Part shown: one piece after another, positions 40,401 to 49,076 of the stretch | Numbering within the stretch: the first letter of the stretch is position 1 | Layout: each line of letters begins with the position of its first letter | DNA from: Gimesia aquarii | Lineage (GTDB): Bacteria > Planctomycetota > Planctomycetia > Planctomycetales > Planctomycetaceae | Assembly (NCBI RefSeq): GCF_007748195.1 | Contig: NZ_CP037920.1 | Location: 1,469,536 to 1,533,535, forward strand | DNA length: 64,000 bases | Direction: 5' to 3' | The notes under the pieces: model-generated | Seen by the model: only the letters and a program-made list of their open reading frames with translations | Database searches by the model: none | What the model was told of the DNA's origin: nothing | Made by a program: the position numbers and the translations under genes

Positions 40401-41419
40401 TCTCATCTGGCAAACGGCAGGAGCGCGAAGTCTTTGATGCGCAAAGTTTGAGTGAAAAGCAGGCGGGAGATATTGACCTGAAACAGATTGGCCGTGATGC
40501 CCAGATGCCCTGGCAGAAAGATGGTCAAGCCTGGCACACACAGGATCACATGGCACTATCGGGGGCTTCTTGCAAGTGGGAAGGGAAAGCTCTGGAAGCC
40601 ATCATTGCGTTCATCGAAACCAAAGAAGGATTTGGTGAGATTAACTGGAATCATCGCAGCATTGTCGAAGTAGGTGGTCCGGTCAAAAAGCAGGGTTGGT
40701 TTTTGCATGCAAATACCGGGGACCAGTGGTTACTTAGGCTCAGCTTCCGGGTAAAACGAAATACATTCAAGCAGGATGAATTACGCGGACAGTTGGCGTT
40801 GAAGTCGCTCGATGACCTGGATGAATTGCCCATTTACGGACGTTCGAATCGTGTACGCGTCAAAAACCTGAAAGGACCCTGGCAGGAGGTGAGTCTGACA
40901 ATTCACTGGTACGAAGAAATTGACACGTCCGAATTTTGGGCATTTCTGGAGTCGGCCTGTGAGTCTTATCTGGGATTAATTCACCGAGATCAAATCAAAC
41001 CCGATGAAATCATGCCCTGGAAAGTATTGAAAAAGAAATGGCATCTTTCTCGAAAAGGGTTTCCTAACAATAAACGCATCGCCTGGGATGCAGAACTATT
41101 AGAATCACTCTTTGAATTGGTCGAAAAAACATATCCCGATTCGACTATTCAATGGGACAATAAATCTTTGGTCAATTTTGTGAGTTCTGGTAAGAAGAAA
41201 CCGTTTCTGATCATTCATACCAAACGACGTGAAGGTGTGGATGTCACTCTGCAATCGGCAAATGGAGAAATCACGCTGGGTAAAATTGCGGAACTCGGAA
41301 TGGAACGTGAAATCAAATCTGATTCCAAAGGCAAAGAACAGGCGCGAATTCGTTTCGCCAGTAAAAAACAGATTCAATCAAAAGCTTTCAAACAACTTCT
41401 CAAAGAAATGGTGAAGTGA
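34454..41419 (+). CDS. uvrA: Tandem-fused excinuclease UvrA (UvrA-UvrA) with C-terminal extension
   Basis: 2321 residues, twice normal UvrA. Two complete UvrA copies lie in tandem: Walker A motifs G(V/P)SGSGKSS at about residues 33, 674, 1044 and 1662, and ABC signatures LSGGE(S/A)QR at about 520, 862, 1497 and 1851, all intact, each with the LDEP(S/T)(I/T)GLH Walker B stretch. Zinc modules appear in both copies ([32 protein letters not shown]). UvrA scans DNA for bulky damage and loads UvrB. Chlamydia, a PVC relative, is recalled to have a double-length UvrA. A further 370 residues after about 1950 match nothing I recognise. It is not the usual dimer of separate chains; the fusion may replace it. 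Confidence 0.95.
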   Translation: MSQTDIIITGAREHNLQNVSVQLPRNQLIVMTGVSGSGKSSLAFDTLYAEGQRRYVESLSSYARQFLGQMPKPEVDSISGLAPSISIQQKMSGRNPRSTVGTITEIYDYLRVLFARVGQGVCEKCGKPITSQSSERIIDSISLLPAKTRFSVLAPLIQQQKGEYKDLFEDLLKQGFLRARVDGQIVQLSDQLQLDRQMRHTIEVVVDRLVAGKTSRSRLAESVELALKLSNGTLIVAEEVSSQHPDKTNADALQDKIYSSRYACADCGISYEPPTPQLFSFNSPLGMCTECNGLGMRYDFPLEALITKEHLSMQKGAFELMGPMSKVGKWRRHIYAGVARSIEKDLNLKEDSFLKTPWNELPEAAQHQFLYGTGDRNITYSWRHSGGVWKHGGTWNGYVEELLENYRKTSNPMLRKYLEKYMEFVHCSSCDGTRLNSQARHVRIASNSFSSNGSRKAIEKTLPEVCAFSIEEAAAFFESLDLDETGSLIADEVLKEIRGRLGFLLRCGLNYLTIDRTAPTLSGGESQRIRLAGQIGCGLVGVVYILDEPSIGLHPRDNTMLLESLCDLRDQGNTVIVVEHDEETMRAADHIVDFGPGPGIRGGHIVAEGSFQNVLKAKESVTAQFLSGKEKIEIPETRRRLIKKESITIKGAKHHNLKNINVAIPTKGFICVTGVSGSGKSSLVNDILWPVLNQKINKGKGSPGEHQKVTGLEFIDKAIDIDQSPIGRTPRSNPATYVKVFDLIRDLYAKLPDSRMRGYKSGRFSFNVSGGRCEACEGHGANKLEMDFLADVWVPCPVCEGRRFHHETLEIRYKGANIAEVLDMDIQQAIEHFQNVPKILKLLESLHAVGLDYLKLGQPSPTLSGGEAQRVKLARELGKRSTGSTFYLLDEPTTGLHFADVKLLLDVLHHLVDAGNTVLVVEHHLDVIKTADWVIDLGPEGGEGGGTILVEGTPEEVAACPYSYTGLALKEQTDLVPAKAAKQKKKTKPLQLNNPHLRWQSATTKQNGKAKSDSSRITIRGAGQHNLQKLDVQIPRNQMNVFCGPSGSGKSSLAMDTLYAEGQRRYVESLSAYARQFLGQMPKPKFEHIHGLSPAIAIEQKTTGHSPRSTVGTVTEIYDYLRVLYARLGAMYCPDCDVPVETQTTDEVIQRILAMETGTKLLILAPVEINVGQSYDTLWEKLQTQGFLRVRIDGITYRLEEVPDIDRRRRHEVEVVIDRITVAAKSRSRIADSVESALALGEGLMYACYCDDEIPEDEWDFETFSLYYFCEQCGQSFEELTPHNYSFNSPLGWCEYCEGLGTELGTNLSELIPDPNRSLQDAAVAAWPDPRSNPQFKKMLAAIAKQFRIPLDVPFNQLSVKQQRLVLYGDEERWVSLDRSGKIQFQYKGLYPAIEEASRLSFAYRSRLHEMTGEVPCSVCNGSKLRTDAAAVRFHGKTINQFCELPLKDALIFMKKVKLDKREKQIAGDLIKEATSRLQFLVDVGLDYLTLGRPLPTLSGGESQRIRLAGQVGRSLTGVLYVLDEPTIGLHPRDNTRLINTLKKLRDIGNTIVMVEHDREVLEASDRLYDFGPGAGRFGGTIVGEGSPKQLQRRKKSLTGQYLSDHLTITVPEERRVIYQKQGKRENPVSPTGHWLELKGARQNNLQSVDLSIPLGAFVCITGVSGSGKSSLIEETLARAVTKKLHRSKEAPGPHDELLGLDQINKAIIVDQKPLGNTPASNPATYTGVFDQIRELFSRLPDSKVRGYQPGRFSFNRSGGRCEDCDGNGQRCIEMHFLPDVWVTCETCNGKRYNQETLAVQYKGKSIADVLEMSIGEVADLFKNIPAIRRTMETLCAIGLDYLTLGQSAPTLSGGESQRVKLAAELARPNTGKTLYLLDEPTTGLHFDDIAKLLKVLNSLVELGNTVIVIEHNLDVIKTADWLVDIGPEAGSAGGQIIASGTPEKLVEHAEQFQKQPTSTKSRKSKRVPLLRSYTGEILKPILSSGKRQEREVFDAQSLSEKQAGDIDLKQIGRDAQMPWQKDGQAWHTQDHMALSGASCKWEGKALEAIIAFIETKEGFGEINWNHRSIVEVGGPVKKQGWFLHANTGDQWLLRLSFRVKRNTFKQDELRGQLALKSLDDLDELPIYGRSNRVRVKNLKGPWQEVSLTIHWYEEIDTSEFWAFLESACESYLGLIHRDQIKPDEIMPWKVLKKKWHLSRKGFPNNKRIAWDAELLESLFELVEKTYPDSTIQWDNKSLVNFVSSGKKKPFLIIHTKRREGVDVTLQSANGEITLGKIAELGMEREIKSDSKGKEQARIRFASKKQIQSKAFKQLLKEMVK

Positions 41420-41491
41420 GCATGACCTTGGGGAATCCATCAACATATCCCCATAGAATGAGGGGTTAATACCCTCAAGTTGGAAAAGATA

Positions 41492-41520
41492 TTGACGTTT
41501 TTAGTACAACCAGATACCAT
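41492..41520 (+). promoter_or_regulatory. Candidate promoter for ispE-spoVG
   Basis: TTGACG (41492-41497) and TACCAT (41515-41520) are separated by 17 bp in the 257-bp gap after uvrA. It sits about 155 bp upstream of the ispE ATG. The -10 is imperfect. The gap also contains short GC-arm inverted repeats (GGGGA/TCCCC and GAGGG/CCCTC near 41431-41476) just after the uvrA stop. Confidence 0.4.
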
Positions 41521-41676
41521 GCTCACTGTGAGAGTAGAATTTGTGCTCTCATGTCGTATAGGAATCGAATCTTAATCAGGTCAAAGCTGCTCTTATCACC
41601 CATCAGTCAAGAAATGGGGACCTGTTCAGTAAATGACTACGAAATCACTTTAGTAGGAACTTTGGAAATGTGACGG

Positions 41677-42594
41677 ATGCTCTTTTCTTACTCCAACTCG
41701 CGCTCCCTTACAGTTCAGACTCCTGCGAAATTAAATTTATTCTTAAGTATCGATCATAAAAGGCCCGATGGTTTTCACGATATTACTTCGTTGATGCTTT
41801 CGGTAGGAATATACGACACTTTAGTTTTCACGGAGGAACCTTCATCAGAAGTTGAGTTGCATGTTGTTGATGCAAACCCTCTTCTTTCCCCAAAAGCTAA
41901 GCTCCAGCAGTGTATCCCGTCTGGAGAAGATAATCTGGTTGTGCGTGCTCTCAGGTTGCTTCAAGAGAAGACAGGAACACACAAAGGGATTCGAATTCAG
42001 TTGCTGAAGCGAATTCCCTCTGAAGCGGGTTTGGGGGGCGGATCAAGCGATGCAGCGGCAACATTATTTGCTGCCAATAAACTTTGGCAATTGGGACTGA
42101 CGCTAAATGACTTACGTGATCTGGCGTCTGAACTGGGAAGTGATATTCCTTTCTTTCTCACAGAAAGCAGCAGTGCTATCTGTCGGGGGAGGGGCGAAAT
42201 TATTGAGTCTGTTTCAATTCCCCATTGTCTCTACTTTGTTATTGTGCGTCCCAGTTCGGGGTTATCAACGGCAGACGTTTATCGGCACTGTCGAGTAAGA
42301 ACGCACTCGGAAAATCAAGTTGATCAACTTGTCAGCCACTTAGCTTCTGGTCAATTTCATTCATTATCCAGCCTGATTTTAAATGATCTTCAGATTCCAG
42401 CCGAAAAACTAAATTCTGAAATTTTAATTTTGAAGGATTTTTTTGCAAAACAATCTGTTTTGGGGCATATGATGAGTGGTAGTGGGACTGCCTATTTCGG
42501 GATCTGCCATAACAGAGCCCAGGCATGTCAAATTGCCGCCCGATTACGATCCACAGTGAAAGGGCACATATTTGTTGTCCAAAACCGACTATAG
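41677..42594 (+). CDS. ispE: 4-diphosphocytidyl-2-C-methyl-D-erythritol kinase
   Basis: 305 residues of the GHMP-kinase IspE family. Motif 1 PAKLNLFLSIDHKRPDGFHD at about residues 16-35 includes the substrate-binding Lys/Asn, motif 2 PSEAGLGGGSSDAAA (about 112-126) is the ATP-binding loop, and motif 3 MMSGSGTAYFG (about 267-277) is standard. It phosphorylates CDP-ME with ATP in the MEP isoprenoid pathway. It is followed, 38 bp later, by a SpoVG-family gene, the same neighbourhood as in Bacillus, where ispE lies close to spoVG. Confidence 0.94.
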   Translation: MLFSYSNSRSLTVQTPAKLNLFLSIDHKRPDGFHDITSLMLSVGIYDTLVFTEEPSSEVELHVVDANPLLSPKAKLQQCIPSGEDNLVVRALRLLQEKTGTHKGIRIQLLKRIPSEAGLGGGSSDAAATLFAANKLWQLGLTLNDLRDLASELGSDIPFFLTESSSAICRGRGEIIESVSIPHCLYFVIVRPSSGLSTADVYRHCRVRTHSENQVDQLVSHLASGQFHSLSSLILNDLQIPAEKLNSEILILKDFFAKQSVLGHMMSGSGTAYFGICHNRAQACQIAARLRSTVKGHIFVVQNRL

Positions 42595-42632
42595 ATGAGC
42601 AATTCTAATTTTGGCACAAATGGAGTGAGGCC

Positions 42633-43295
42633 ATGGAGATCAGTGAAGTTCGCATCAAGTTGATGAATGATCCACACGAAAGGTTACTTGCCTTTTGCTC
42701 GATTACTTTCGATGTTTCCTTTGTCATCCGGGATTTGAAGATTATTCAAGGTTCCAAAGGCGCCTTTGTCGCGATGCCCAGTCGCAAATTAATGGACCGT
42801 TGTCCAAAGTGCCACAATAAGAACCATCTGCGGGCATCGTTTTGCAATCAGTGTGGTGTGCGGCTCGATGAAAATCGAGCAGATAAAGATGATGCCGGAC
42901 GGGCGCGTCTTTATGCCGATATCGCACATCCCATTAATTCCGAGTGTCGAGAACTCATTCAGGAAGAAGTGCTCAAAGCCTACCAGGACGAAAAAGTCTC
43001 TGCCCAACAGGATGGGTATGTCTGCCGCTACGATGATTTTGGCGAAGAGGACTATGCCAGACTCAGTCCTCAAGAAGCAGAGTTTGAAGAGACCATTCCA
43101 CTTGAGACATCAGGTTCAGAATCGACTCATATCCGTAAAAATAATCAGATTCTCCGAATTGATTCTGCCGAGCGTGCTGAGGAAACGAATCAGCCACACC
43201 ACAATTCATCAGACGTGCCCGAACCAGACAAAGTTTCATCGAATGAGAATGAACCTCGTTCCAAAGGTGATACGTTCGGCTCGGGGATTGTCTAA
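42633..43295 (+). CDS. SpoVG-family protein with inserted zinc ribbon and acidic tail
   Basis: 220 residues. Residues 1-52 ([36 protein letters not shown]) match the first half of SpoVG, and residues 90-115 ([20 protein letters not shown]) match its second half. In Bacillus SpoVG these are nearly adjacent; here about 35 residues are inserted holding CPKC-12-CNQC (about residues 54-70), a four-Cys zinc ribbon. Beyond the SpoVG core is a hydrophilic, acidic, probably disordered tail of about 90 residues ending GDTFGSGIV. SpoVG proteins bind DNA/RNA and regulate cell division and other genes. ispE is immediately upstream. The hybrid arrangement is unusual. Confidence 0.88.
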   Translation: MEISEVRIKLMNDPHERLLAFCSITFDVSFVIRDLKIIQGSKGAFVAMPSRKLMDRCPKCHNKNHLRASFCNQCGVRLDENRADKDDAGRARLYADIAHPINSECRELIQEEVLKAYQDEKVSAQQDGYVCRYDDFGEEDYARLSPQEAEFEETIPLETSGSESTHIRKNNQILRIDSAERAEETNQPHHNSSDVPEPDKVSSNENEPRSKGDTFGSGIV

Positions 43296-43309
43296 AATCA
43301 TTTGAGATT

Positions 43310-43350
43310 GATTCTGCTATGAATCTGAAACTCATCTTCATAGCAGAATC
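43310..43350 (+). terminator. Stem-loop after the SpoVG gene
   Basis: Perfect 14-bp inverted repeat GATTCTGCTATGAA (43310-43323) / TTCATAGCAGAATC (43337-43350), starting 14 bp after the stop codon, with a 13-nt loop. The tail is CCTCGTTTTG rather than a clean T-run, so it could be a weak terminator or an mRNA-end stabiliser. Confidence 0.65.
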
Positions 43351-43394
43351 CCTCGTTTTGCCACTACCTCTGGTGGTCAAACTGCTTAATTGCA

Positions 43395-43685
43395 TTACAT
43401 CAAAAACAGTCCGGTCATCATAATGGTGATACCGGTTGCTTTTGAAGTCAGCAGATTCTGCAAACGATCCATCATATTATCGTTTGTCTCAAGTGCGACT
43501 ATTTCCTGCTTTTCCACCTCTTTACGTAATTCCGCGTTCAACCATTCCAGGACTGAGATGCTAAGATTTTGAGTCTCGTCAGTTTTCTCTAAAGAATCTT
43601 TTTGAATCATCAGTGAATCGGATGGTGTCGTCGTTTTTGGTAAAGAGTATTCGGGTGTGATCATTAATTGCTGCATGCTGCCCAT
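43395..43685 (-). CDS. Small hypothetical protein with hydrophobic C-terminus
   Basis: 96 residues, minus strand. The middle is predicted helical/coiled (VLEWLNAELRKEVEKQEIVA) and the last 18 residues (ATGITIMMTGLFLM) are hydrophobic, so it could be tail-anchored. No known family. A purine-rich stretch (GAGAAAGAA) precedes the ATG. It could instead be an accidental open frame: there is no homology evidence and the gene stands alone between the SpoVG hairpin and the DUF1080 gene. A start at residue 4 is possible. Confidence 0.45.
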   Translation of the reverse strand: MGSMQQLMITPEYSLPKTTTPSDSLMIQKDSLEKTDETQNLSISVLEWLNAELRKEVEKQEIVALETNDNMMDRLQNLLTSKATGITIMMTGLFLM

Positions 43686-44041
43686 TTCTTTCTCGGTTGA
43701 TAACCGAAATCATTGGCCGATGATTTTGAACGCGGGGAAGGAAATTTCCGGCAATGAAGATTAAAAATGAAACTGTTTTCCCTTTGAGGCGAATCAGTAA
43801 AAGGAGAGTACATGTTATGTATCGGTAATCTTCGAGGGATCTACCGCATCTATTGGAAAGATAATGCAGTAAATATGACTCATGAGAGAAAGATGTACCG
43901 ATTATATGCGTCCTGAGTAGAAGACAGGCAGGCAGGCTTTAGTGTGTCGTACGAATATTGTAGGATACGGGTCAGACCAGAAATTGTGTTGCGCGCCAAG
44001 TACAGAAATTTCAATAAACATGCCTTGAAAGATAATTTACC
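43686..44041 (+). other. Intergenic region upstream of the DUF1080 gene
   Basis: About 355 bp with no recognised gene. It holds no clear promoter pair; a short run GACAGGCAGGCAGGC at about 43922-43936 is a small tandem-repeat-like stretch. It presumably contains the promoters for the flanking, divergently oriented genes. Confidence 0.4.
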
Positions 44042-44761
44042 ATGAAATACCTGCCCACGTTTTTCATTTTGAGTTCCGTAGCATTTCTTATCAATGGTTG
44101 TAGTGGTGACTCACCGACTGAGAAACAAAAAGAAGAAGCAGCCAAGGATGTTTCCGCAATTGACTTACCAGAAAAAACGTTAGAATCGTTATTTGAAGTT
44201 GAAAAAGGTTATACGCTTCTGACCTTGAAAGACTTTAAAGAGTTTCAAGGGAAAGCAGCAAAATCTGTCGAGGAGCCTACTTGGACAGAAAAAGGAGGAG
44301 TGATTTCATGCACGGGTAATCCCAAAGGTTATCTCTATTCGTTGAAGAGCTATAGTAACTTCTCAGTGCGTCTTGAATATCGTTTCCCGGAAACCGGCCA
44401 GAAAAATGACAATCCGAATACGGGCTTCTTATTTTATATCACCGGCGAAAATCGGATCTGGCCTAAATGTCTGGAAGTGCAAGGGAAGTTTGCAGAGATG
44501 GCTCATATCAAATCCAATAGCAAAGAGATCACTCTGGAAGTGACTGACAACCAGGAAGCAAGAGAAATGGCCCGAAAACCTGTGGGTGAATGGAATAGCA
44601 TCGAAGTCATTTCCAAAGATGGTGCACTGACTTCAGTTTTGAATGGGACGCCGATCGCCTCATGTAAACCGAGTGAACTCAAGGCAGGCTACTTTGGTAT
44701 TCAATCAGAGGGTGATGCAGTCGAGTTTCGAAATATCCGCATTCAGAAACTGACTGATTAG
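44042..44761 (+). CDS. DUF1080 lipoprotein (3-keto-disaccharide hydrolase-like)
   Basis: 239 residues. The signal peptide ends with lipobox LINGC (Cys about residue 20). The rest matches DUF1080: LTLKDFKEFQGKAAKS, FSVRLEYRFPETG, NTGFLFYI, WNSIEVISKDG and FRNIRIQKL at the end, a concanavalin-like jelly-roll. Members act on 3-keto-sugars/disaccharides or bind glycans in planctomycetes and Bacteroidetes; activity here is not shown. Lipid-anchored in a membrane facing the periplasm. It precedes the ThuA gene by about 90 bp, a common DUF1080-ThuA pairing. Confidence 0.88.
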   Translation: MKYLPTFFILSSVAFLINGCSGDSPTEKQKEEAAKDVSAIDLPEKTLESLFEVEKGYTLLTLKDFKEFQGKAAKSVEEPTWTEKGGVISCTGNPKGYLYSLKSYSNFSVRLEYRFPETGQKNDNPNTGFLFYITGENRIWPKCLEVQGKFAEMAHIKSNSKEITLEVTDNQEAREMARKPVGEWNSIEVISKDGALTSVLNGTPIASCKPSELKAGYFGIQSEGDAVEFRNIRIQKLTD

Positions 44762-44850
44762 GCGTTTGGTTTGCATTGGCTTGACTGCTTATTTTAAAAT
44801 AAACAAACAAATTCTGGCTTTCCTCAATACCCAACCGCGGAGTGAATATC

Positions 44851-45708
44851 ATGCGTTTTCCCTTAATAGTTACAACCTGCCTGCTGGCGTTCTCCTGGCT
44901 CGTGACACCTTGTAATGCGAAAGCTGAATCAGGAAAGACCCGGATTCTGATGCTCACTCAGAGTAAGGGTTATACCCATGGTTCTGTCAAACGAAATAAA
45001 ACAGAGTTAGCGCCTGCGGAAATCGCGATGGTGCAATTAGGAAAGCAGTCAGGTTTGTTTACCGTCGATTGTACGCAGGATGCTGCTGCCGATTTCACTA
45101 AAGAAAACCTGAAGAATTATGATATTGTCATTTTTTATACCACGGGTATGTTACCTATTAAAGAAGCAGACATGCAGTATTTTTTGAATGACTGGCTGAA
45201 ACAAAAAGGGCACGGATTCATCGGCTTTCATTCCGCCACCGACACATATAAAACCTACCAGCCTTATTGGGACATGGTGGGTGGTTCCTTTAACGGACAT
45301 CCTTGGAATGCAAATAACATGGTGACGATTACCGTACATAATCCTAATCACCCGGCCATGAAGCCCTTTGGGAAAGAGTTTCAGTTTAAAGATGAAATCT
45401 ATCAATACAAAAACTGGCAGCCCGAAAAAGTGCATGTGTTGATGAGCTTGAATATGGAGAAAAGCAATCCTAAACGTCCTTATCAAGTTCCCGTGGCCTG
45501 GGCGAAAGAGTGGGGGCAGGGCAAAGTCTTTGTAAATAATTTAGGACACAATCCACAAACATGGACGAATCCAGCATTTCAAAAATCAGTGATCGGAGCC
45601 ATCAAATGGATTAGAGGCGACGCTCCTGCGGCTGTTCCCGTGAATCCTGAGCTTTCCAAAAAGGAAGATGCAAAAGCGGCTGCCGCAACGAAAGCGGCTA
45701 CGAAATAA
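44851..45708 (+). CDS. Secreted ThuA-like domain protein
   Basis: Start at ATG 44851 with GGAG (44839-44842) eight bases upstream; 285 residues. Signal peptide (LIVTTCLLAFSWLVTPCNA) precedes a ThuA/class-I glutamine-amidotransferase-like domain: RILMLTQSKGYTHGSVKR, YDIVIFYTTGMLP, GHGFIGFHSATDTYK, WAKEWGQGKVFVNNLGHNP. ThuA proteins are linked to trehalose or glycan metabolism in other bacteria. The C-terminus is a Lys/Ala-rich tail. It neighbours the DUF1080 gene, and the two may act together on extracellular sugars, which is an inference. Confidence 0.88.
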   Translation: MRFPLIVTTCLLAFSWLVTPCNAKAESGKTRILMLTQSKGYTHGSVKRNKTELAPAEIAMVQLGKQSGLFTVDCTQDAAADFTKENLKNYDIVIFYTTGMLPIKEADMQYFLNDWLKQKGHGFIGFHSATDTYKTYQPYWDMVGGSFNGHPWNANNMVTITVHNPNHPAMKPFGKEFQFKDEIYQYKNWQPEKVHVLMSLNMEKSNPKRPYQVPVAWAKEWGQGKVFVNNLGHNPQTWTNPAFQKSVIGAIKWIRGDAPAAVPVNPELSKKEDAKAAAATKAATK

Positions 45709-45747
45709 TAGCATCATTCAAAGCAGGTAGAAGTTTAGGAAAAATTC

Positions 45748-46431
45748 ATGGCGAAAGTGATAGTGGTAACCGGAGTGACCCAGGGGCTGGGTCGCGCCAT
45801 GGTTGATGGTTTGATTGAAGCGGGGCACACTGTCATAGGATGTGGACGTTCCAGGGAACGGATCGATGAATTGTCAAAGCAGTATGGTTCACCTCATCAA
45901 TTTTCGGTCGTTAATATTGCAGATAATAATGCCGTAGGCTCTTGGGCTAAAAGCACACTTGATCAATTTGGCCCTCCCAATCTACTCATTAATAATGCCG
46001 CTCTGATCAACGAAAATGCACCGCTCTGGGAAGTTCCCACAGAAGACTTTGATGCTGTAATCGATGTGAATATTAAAGGCCCTACCAATACAATCCGCCA
46101 TTTTCTACCTGCGATGATCGAACGTCAAACAGGAGTGGTTGTGAATTTCAGCTCTGGTTGGGGACGTTCCGCTTCTGCAGAAGTCGCCGCCTATTGTGCG
46201 ACAAAATGGGCTGTGGAAGGTTTAACGCTTTCACTCGCGCAGGAATTACCCCGTGGTATGGCAGCGATTCCTCTCAACCCGGGGGTTATCAATACATCCA
46301 TGTTACAAAGCTGCTTCGGTTCTCAGGCCGCACATTATCCTACGGCCGAAGAGTGGGCAGAAACTGCGGTTCCCTTTCTACTGAGTCTTTCTGCAAAACA
46401 TAACGGACAACAGTTGACAGTTCCCGTTTAG
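45748..46431 (+). CDS. SDR-family oxidoreductase
   Basis: 227 residues with TGVTQGLGRAM (nucleotide binding), NNAA and the YCATK active-site Tyr-Lys after the catalytic Ser in VVNFSSGWG. It lies about 39 bp after the ThuA gene and 140 bp before the OYE-type gene. The ThuA-SDR-OYE run could be one transcription unit. Substrate unknown. Confidence 0.88.
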   Translation: MAKVIVVTGVTQGLGRAMVDGLIEAGHTVIGCGRSRERIDELSKQYGSPHQFSVVNIADNNAVGSWAKSTLDQFGPPNLLINNAALINENAPLWEVPTEDFDAVIDVNIKGPTNTIRHFLPAMIERQTGVVVNFSSGWGRSASAEVAAYCATKWAVEGLTLSLAQELPRGMAAIPLNPGVINTSMLQSCFGSQAAHYPTAEEWAETAVPFLLSLSAKHNGQQLTVPV

Positions 46432-46571
46432 AAAGATTCATTCTCGCCACTTCCAATTTAGGGGTTTCTTTCCGCTGGTTGGAAATTCGCTTCTATTTAG
46501 ATTAGACTCAGGGTAGATTTCATATTCATCTAAGATCGACAATCGAGTTCCCTCCCGTAAAGTAATCAAAC

Positions 46572-48017
46572 ATGGCCAAATATTTTAAGTATAAATCTCC
46601 TGACGATGTTGTTGCAGATTCTGAACGTCTGGGCTGCCCGATTCAGATGTCGAATCACTTTGATGTGTTGTACCAACCGATTCAGATTGGTCATCTGGAA
46701 GCCAAGAGTCGTTTGGGAATTCAACCGATGGAAGGCTGCGATGGAACAACTGACGGCTTTCCTGATGAGTTAACTTACCGTCGTTACCGAAGATTTGGAG
46801 CGGGAGGGGCATCATTAATCTGGGGAGAAGCGACGGCAATTGGTCCCGAAGCACGAATGAATCCCCGTCAGTTAATGATCAACGATCGGACGGCCTCTGC
46901 GCTAGAGCAAATGTTAGTCGGTTGTCGCGATTCACATCAGGAAGTTTTTGGCTCAGACATAGGACTCGTGATCGGACTGCAGCTAACGCATTCGGGTCGG
47001 TTCAGTTTTGAAAAACCGCTAGTGGCCACCCGCGACGCTGTGCTTGACCCGCGTACGATTGATAAAGCGACCGGGCGTCCTATCGACGAGAGTTATCCGA
47101 TTCTCACCGACGATGATCTAAAGCGAATTGAAGACCAGTATGTTGCTGCTGCCAAACTGGCGGAGTCAATTGGAGTTGCGTTTGTCGATATCAAGCAATG
47201 CCATCGTTATCTCTTATCAGAATTATTGGCATCCAAAAATCGTCCTGGAGAATATGGCGGTTCTTTGGAAAACCGGACCCGGTTGGTGCGAAATGTCGTT
47301 CAGCGCATCAAAGAAGAGTGCCCTCAATTGGTCATCGCGACTCGCATGAATGGCTACGATGGTATTCCCTATCAGGGGGCCGGTGACGATTTTATTGGAG
47401 AACCTTGCCCTCACGAACTACCCTTACAGACGGCCTTTGGTACGGACCCGCATGACCATTTAAAAGAAGATCTTTCAGAACCTATCGAAGTGGCGAAGCG
47501 ACTACGTGAGTGGGGCGTGAGTATGATCAATATTTCCAATGGCAATCCGTATGCGAATCCCCACATTGTTCGTCCCGCCGAATTCCCTCCGACGGATGGC
47601 TATCATGCGCCCGAACATCCATTCATCGGTGTTGCCAGACATTTTCGGATTGCTTCGCAAATTCAAGCAGCAGTTCCCGATATTCCTGTAGTGGGGAGTG
47701 GCTACAGTTGGTTGCAGGACTTTGCAATGCATGCCGCCGCTGCCAACGTGGAGCAGGGAAAGATTTCTATTGTCGGCATGGGACGTGCGACGCTTTCTCA
47801 ACCCGAGTTTGCCAAAGTCTTACGGGATGAAGGCAAGCTCAATCGGAAAACTGTCTGCCGGACATTCTCTTATTGTACGAACCTCATGCGGACGAAAGAC
47901 CATCCCTTGGGGCAGTATGCCACTGGATGTCCTCCGTTTGATAAAGAGGTCTATGATCCACTTTGGAAAGAAGCAAAAGTCAAGTTGGAAGAAAAAAAGA
48001 AAGCGTCGTCTGAGTAA
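46572..48017 (+). CDS. NADH:flavin oxidoreductase, Old Yellow Enzyme family
   Basis: 481 residues. The TIM-barrel OYE/2,4-dienoyl-CoA-reductase-like fold is visible as FDVLYQPIQIGHLEAKSRLG, IGLQLTHSGRFS (FMN-binding LTHSGR), VDIKQCHRYLLSELLASKNR and YGGSLENRTRLV. The C-terminal IVGMGRATLSQPEFAKVLRD is also typical. Three Cys (CRTFSYC and, 17 residues on, GC) near the end recall Fe-S-binding relatives, but the spacing is not canonical, and the C-terminal reductase module of dienoyl-CoA reductases is absent. Reduces activated C=C or C=O bonds using NAD(P)H; substrate unknown. Confidence 0.85.
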   Translation: MAKYFKYKSPDDVVADSERLGCPIQMSNHFDVLYQPIQIGHLEAKSRLGIQPMEGCDGTTDGFPDELTYRRYRRFGAGGASLIWGEATAIGPEARMNPRQLMINDRTASALEQMLVGCRDSHQEVFGSDIGLVIGLQLTHSGRFSFEKPLVATRDAVLDPRTIDKATGRPIDESYPILTDDDLKRIEDQYVAAAKLAESIGVAFVDIKQCHRYLLSELLASKNRPGEYGGSLENRTRLVRNVVQRIKEECPQLVIATRMNGYDGIPYQGAGDDFIGEPCPHELPLQTAFGTDPHDHLKEDLSEPIEVAKRLREWGVSMINISNGNPYANPHIVRPAEFPPTDGYHAPEHPFIGVARHFRIASQIQAAVPDIPVVGSGYSWLQDFAMHAAAANVEQGKISIVGMGRATLSQPEFAKVLRDEGKLNRKTVCRTFSYCTNLMRTKDHPLGQYATGCPPFDKEVYDPLWKEAKVKLEEKKKASSE

Positions 48018-48842
48018 TCAGGCGGCTTGTTGCAGCGGAACTTCCTCACTTTGCTCATCCGAGATGACTTCTTCTACCAGACCGGCATAGTCTTTTGCAC
48101 CCGGACAATTTTTGGAATAATCAAATACCGATTGTCCAAAACTGGGAGCTTCCGCCAGCTTAATATTACGGCGAATGCGACTCTGGAATACTTTGGCCGA
48201 AGCCCATGGTGCCTCGGGATCACTTTCACTTAAAAATGCGGACAAGTCATCTGTAACGTCGGCTGCCAGTCGTGTTCCTGTTTCATACAGACACAAGACA
48301 ACACCCGAGACTCTTAGTTCGCGGTTCAGACGACGGCGGACCAATGCAGTTGTTTCCAACAGTTTGGATAAACCCTGCAACGCGAAAAAGTGAGGTTGCA
48401 GAGGGATGATGACTTCCGTAGCTGCGGTTAACGAATTAATTGTCAACACACCCAGAGAAGGGGGGCAGTCCATAATCAGATAGTCAAATGGTTCGGTTTC
48501 CGCCATCTTATGAATGGCATTGCGTAACACAATTTCCCGATTCTCGGCATCAACCAATTCCAGTTCCGTCGCTGCGAGATCCAGAGTCGCGGGAACGACC
48601 CATAAATTTTTCGCAACCAGCTGCCGGGTTTCGGCCAGTGTTTTAAAACCAGAAAAAACATCGTAAGCTGTCGGGACATTTCCCATGGGTTCGATTCCCA
48701 AGTGCAAAGAGGCATGTCCCTGCGGGTCCAGGTCGACCAGACAAACTTTTTTGCCTTGCATCGCCAGTCCGGCAGCCATGTTCACGCTTGTCGTTGTTTT
48801 GCCAACGCCCCCTTTTTGGTTCATAATCGCAATGATACGCAT
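48018..48842 (-). CDS. ParA-family ATPase
   Basis: 274 residues. Deviant Walker [21 protein letters not shown] at the start, Walker A' [14 protein letters not shown], and Walker B-type [14 protein letters not shown]; typical ParA/Soj ATPase. The C-terminal half has [16 protein letters not shown]. No ParB partner or parS-like repeat is next to it, so an orphan ParA controlling placement of some cargo or of the origin is the inference. It ends directly against the convergent OYE gene (stop codons abutting at 48017/48018). Confidence 0.9.
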   Translation of the reverse strand: MRIIAIMNQKGGVGKTTTSVNMAAGLAMQGKKVCLVDLDPQGHASLHLGIEPMGNVPTAYDVFSGFKTLAETRQLVAKNLWVVPATLDLAATELELVDAENREIVLRNAIHKMAETEPFDYLIMDCPPSLGVLTINSLTAATEVIIPLQPHFFALQGLSKLLETTALVRRRLNRELRVSGVVLCLYETGTRLAADVTDDLSAFLSESDPEAPWASAKVFQSRIRRNIKLAEAPSFGQSVFDYSKNCPGAKDYAGLVEEVISDEQSEEVPLQQAA

Positions 48843-49076
48843 CGGGAGTCCCTTCCCTCTTTCTCTTATGTAGATTGGGTCATATATTTAATCCAAACGT
48901 CTTTATAATAACACCTTACGTCATTCGTGATTCAGGTGAAAAACGCTGGATTTGAGCTTGGTTTCGCCTTAAGGTGGGGAAGTATATCGGGAAATCGCTT
49001 TTAAGGAAACACGAATCACAGGGCTCAAATCTTGGATCGTTCTGGTACATTTCAAATGTTTTTACCTCCTTTGTTT
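48843..49076 (-). other. Intergenic region with a strong unassigned ribosome-binding site
   Basis: Between parA and the FkbM gene. On the minus strand AAAGGAGGT (49072-49064) is followed after nine bases by a TTG opening a 28-codon frame (49055-48969), and after 14 bases by an ATG opening a 44-codon frame (49050-48916). Neither is recognised. No other gene is seen. Confidence 0.35.

Noticed and set aside
41431-41476. Short GC-arm inverted repeats after uvrA as a terminator
   Set aside because: Stems of only five pairs and no T-run; mentioned but not called as a terminator.
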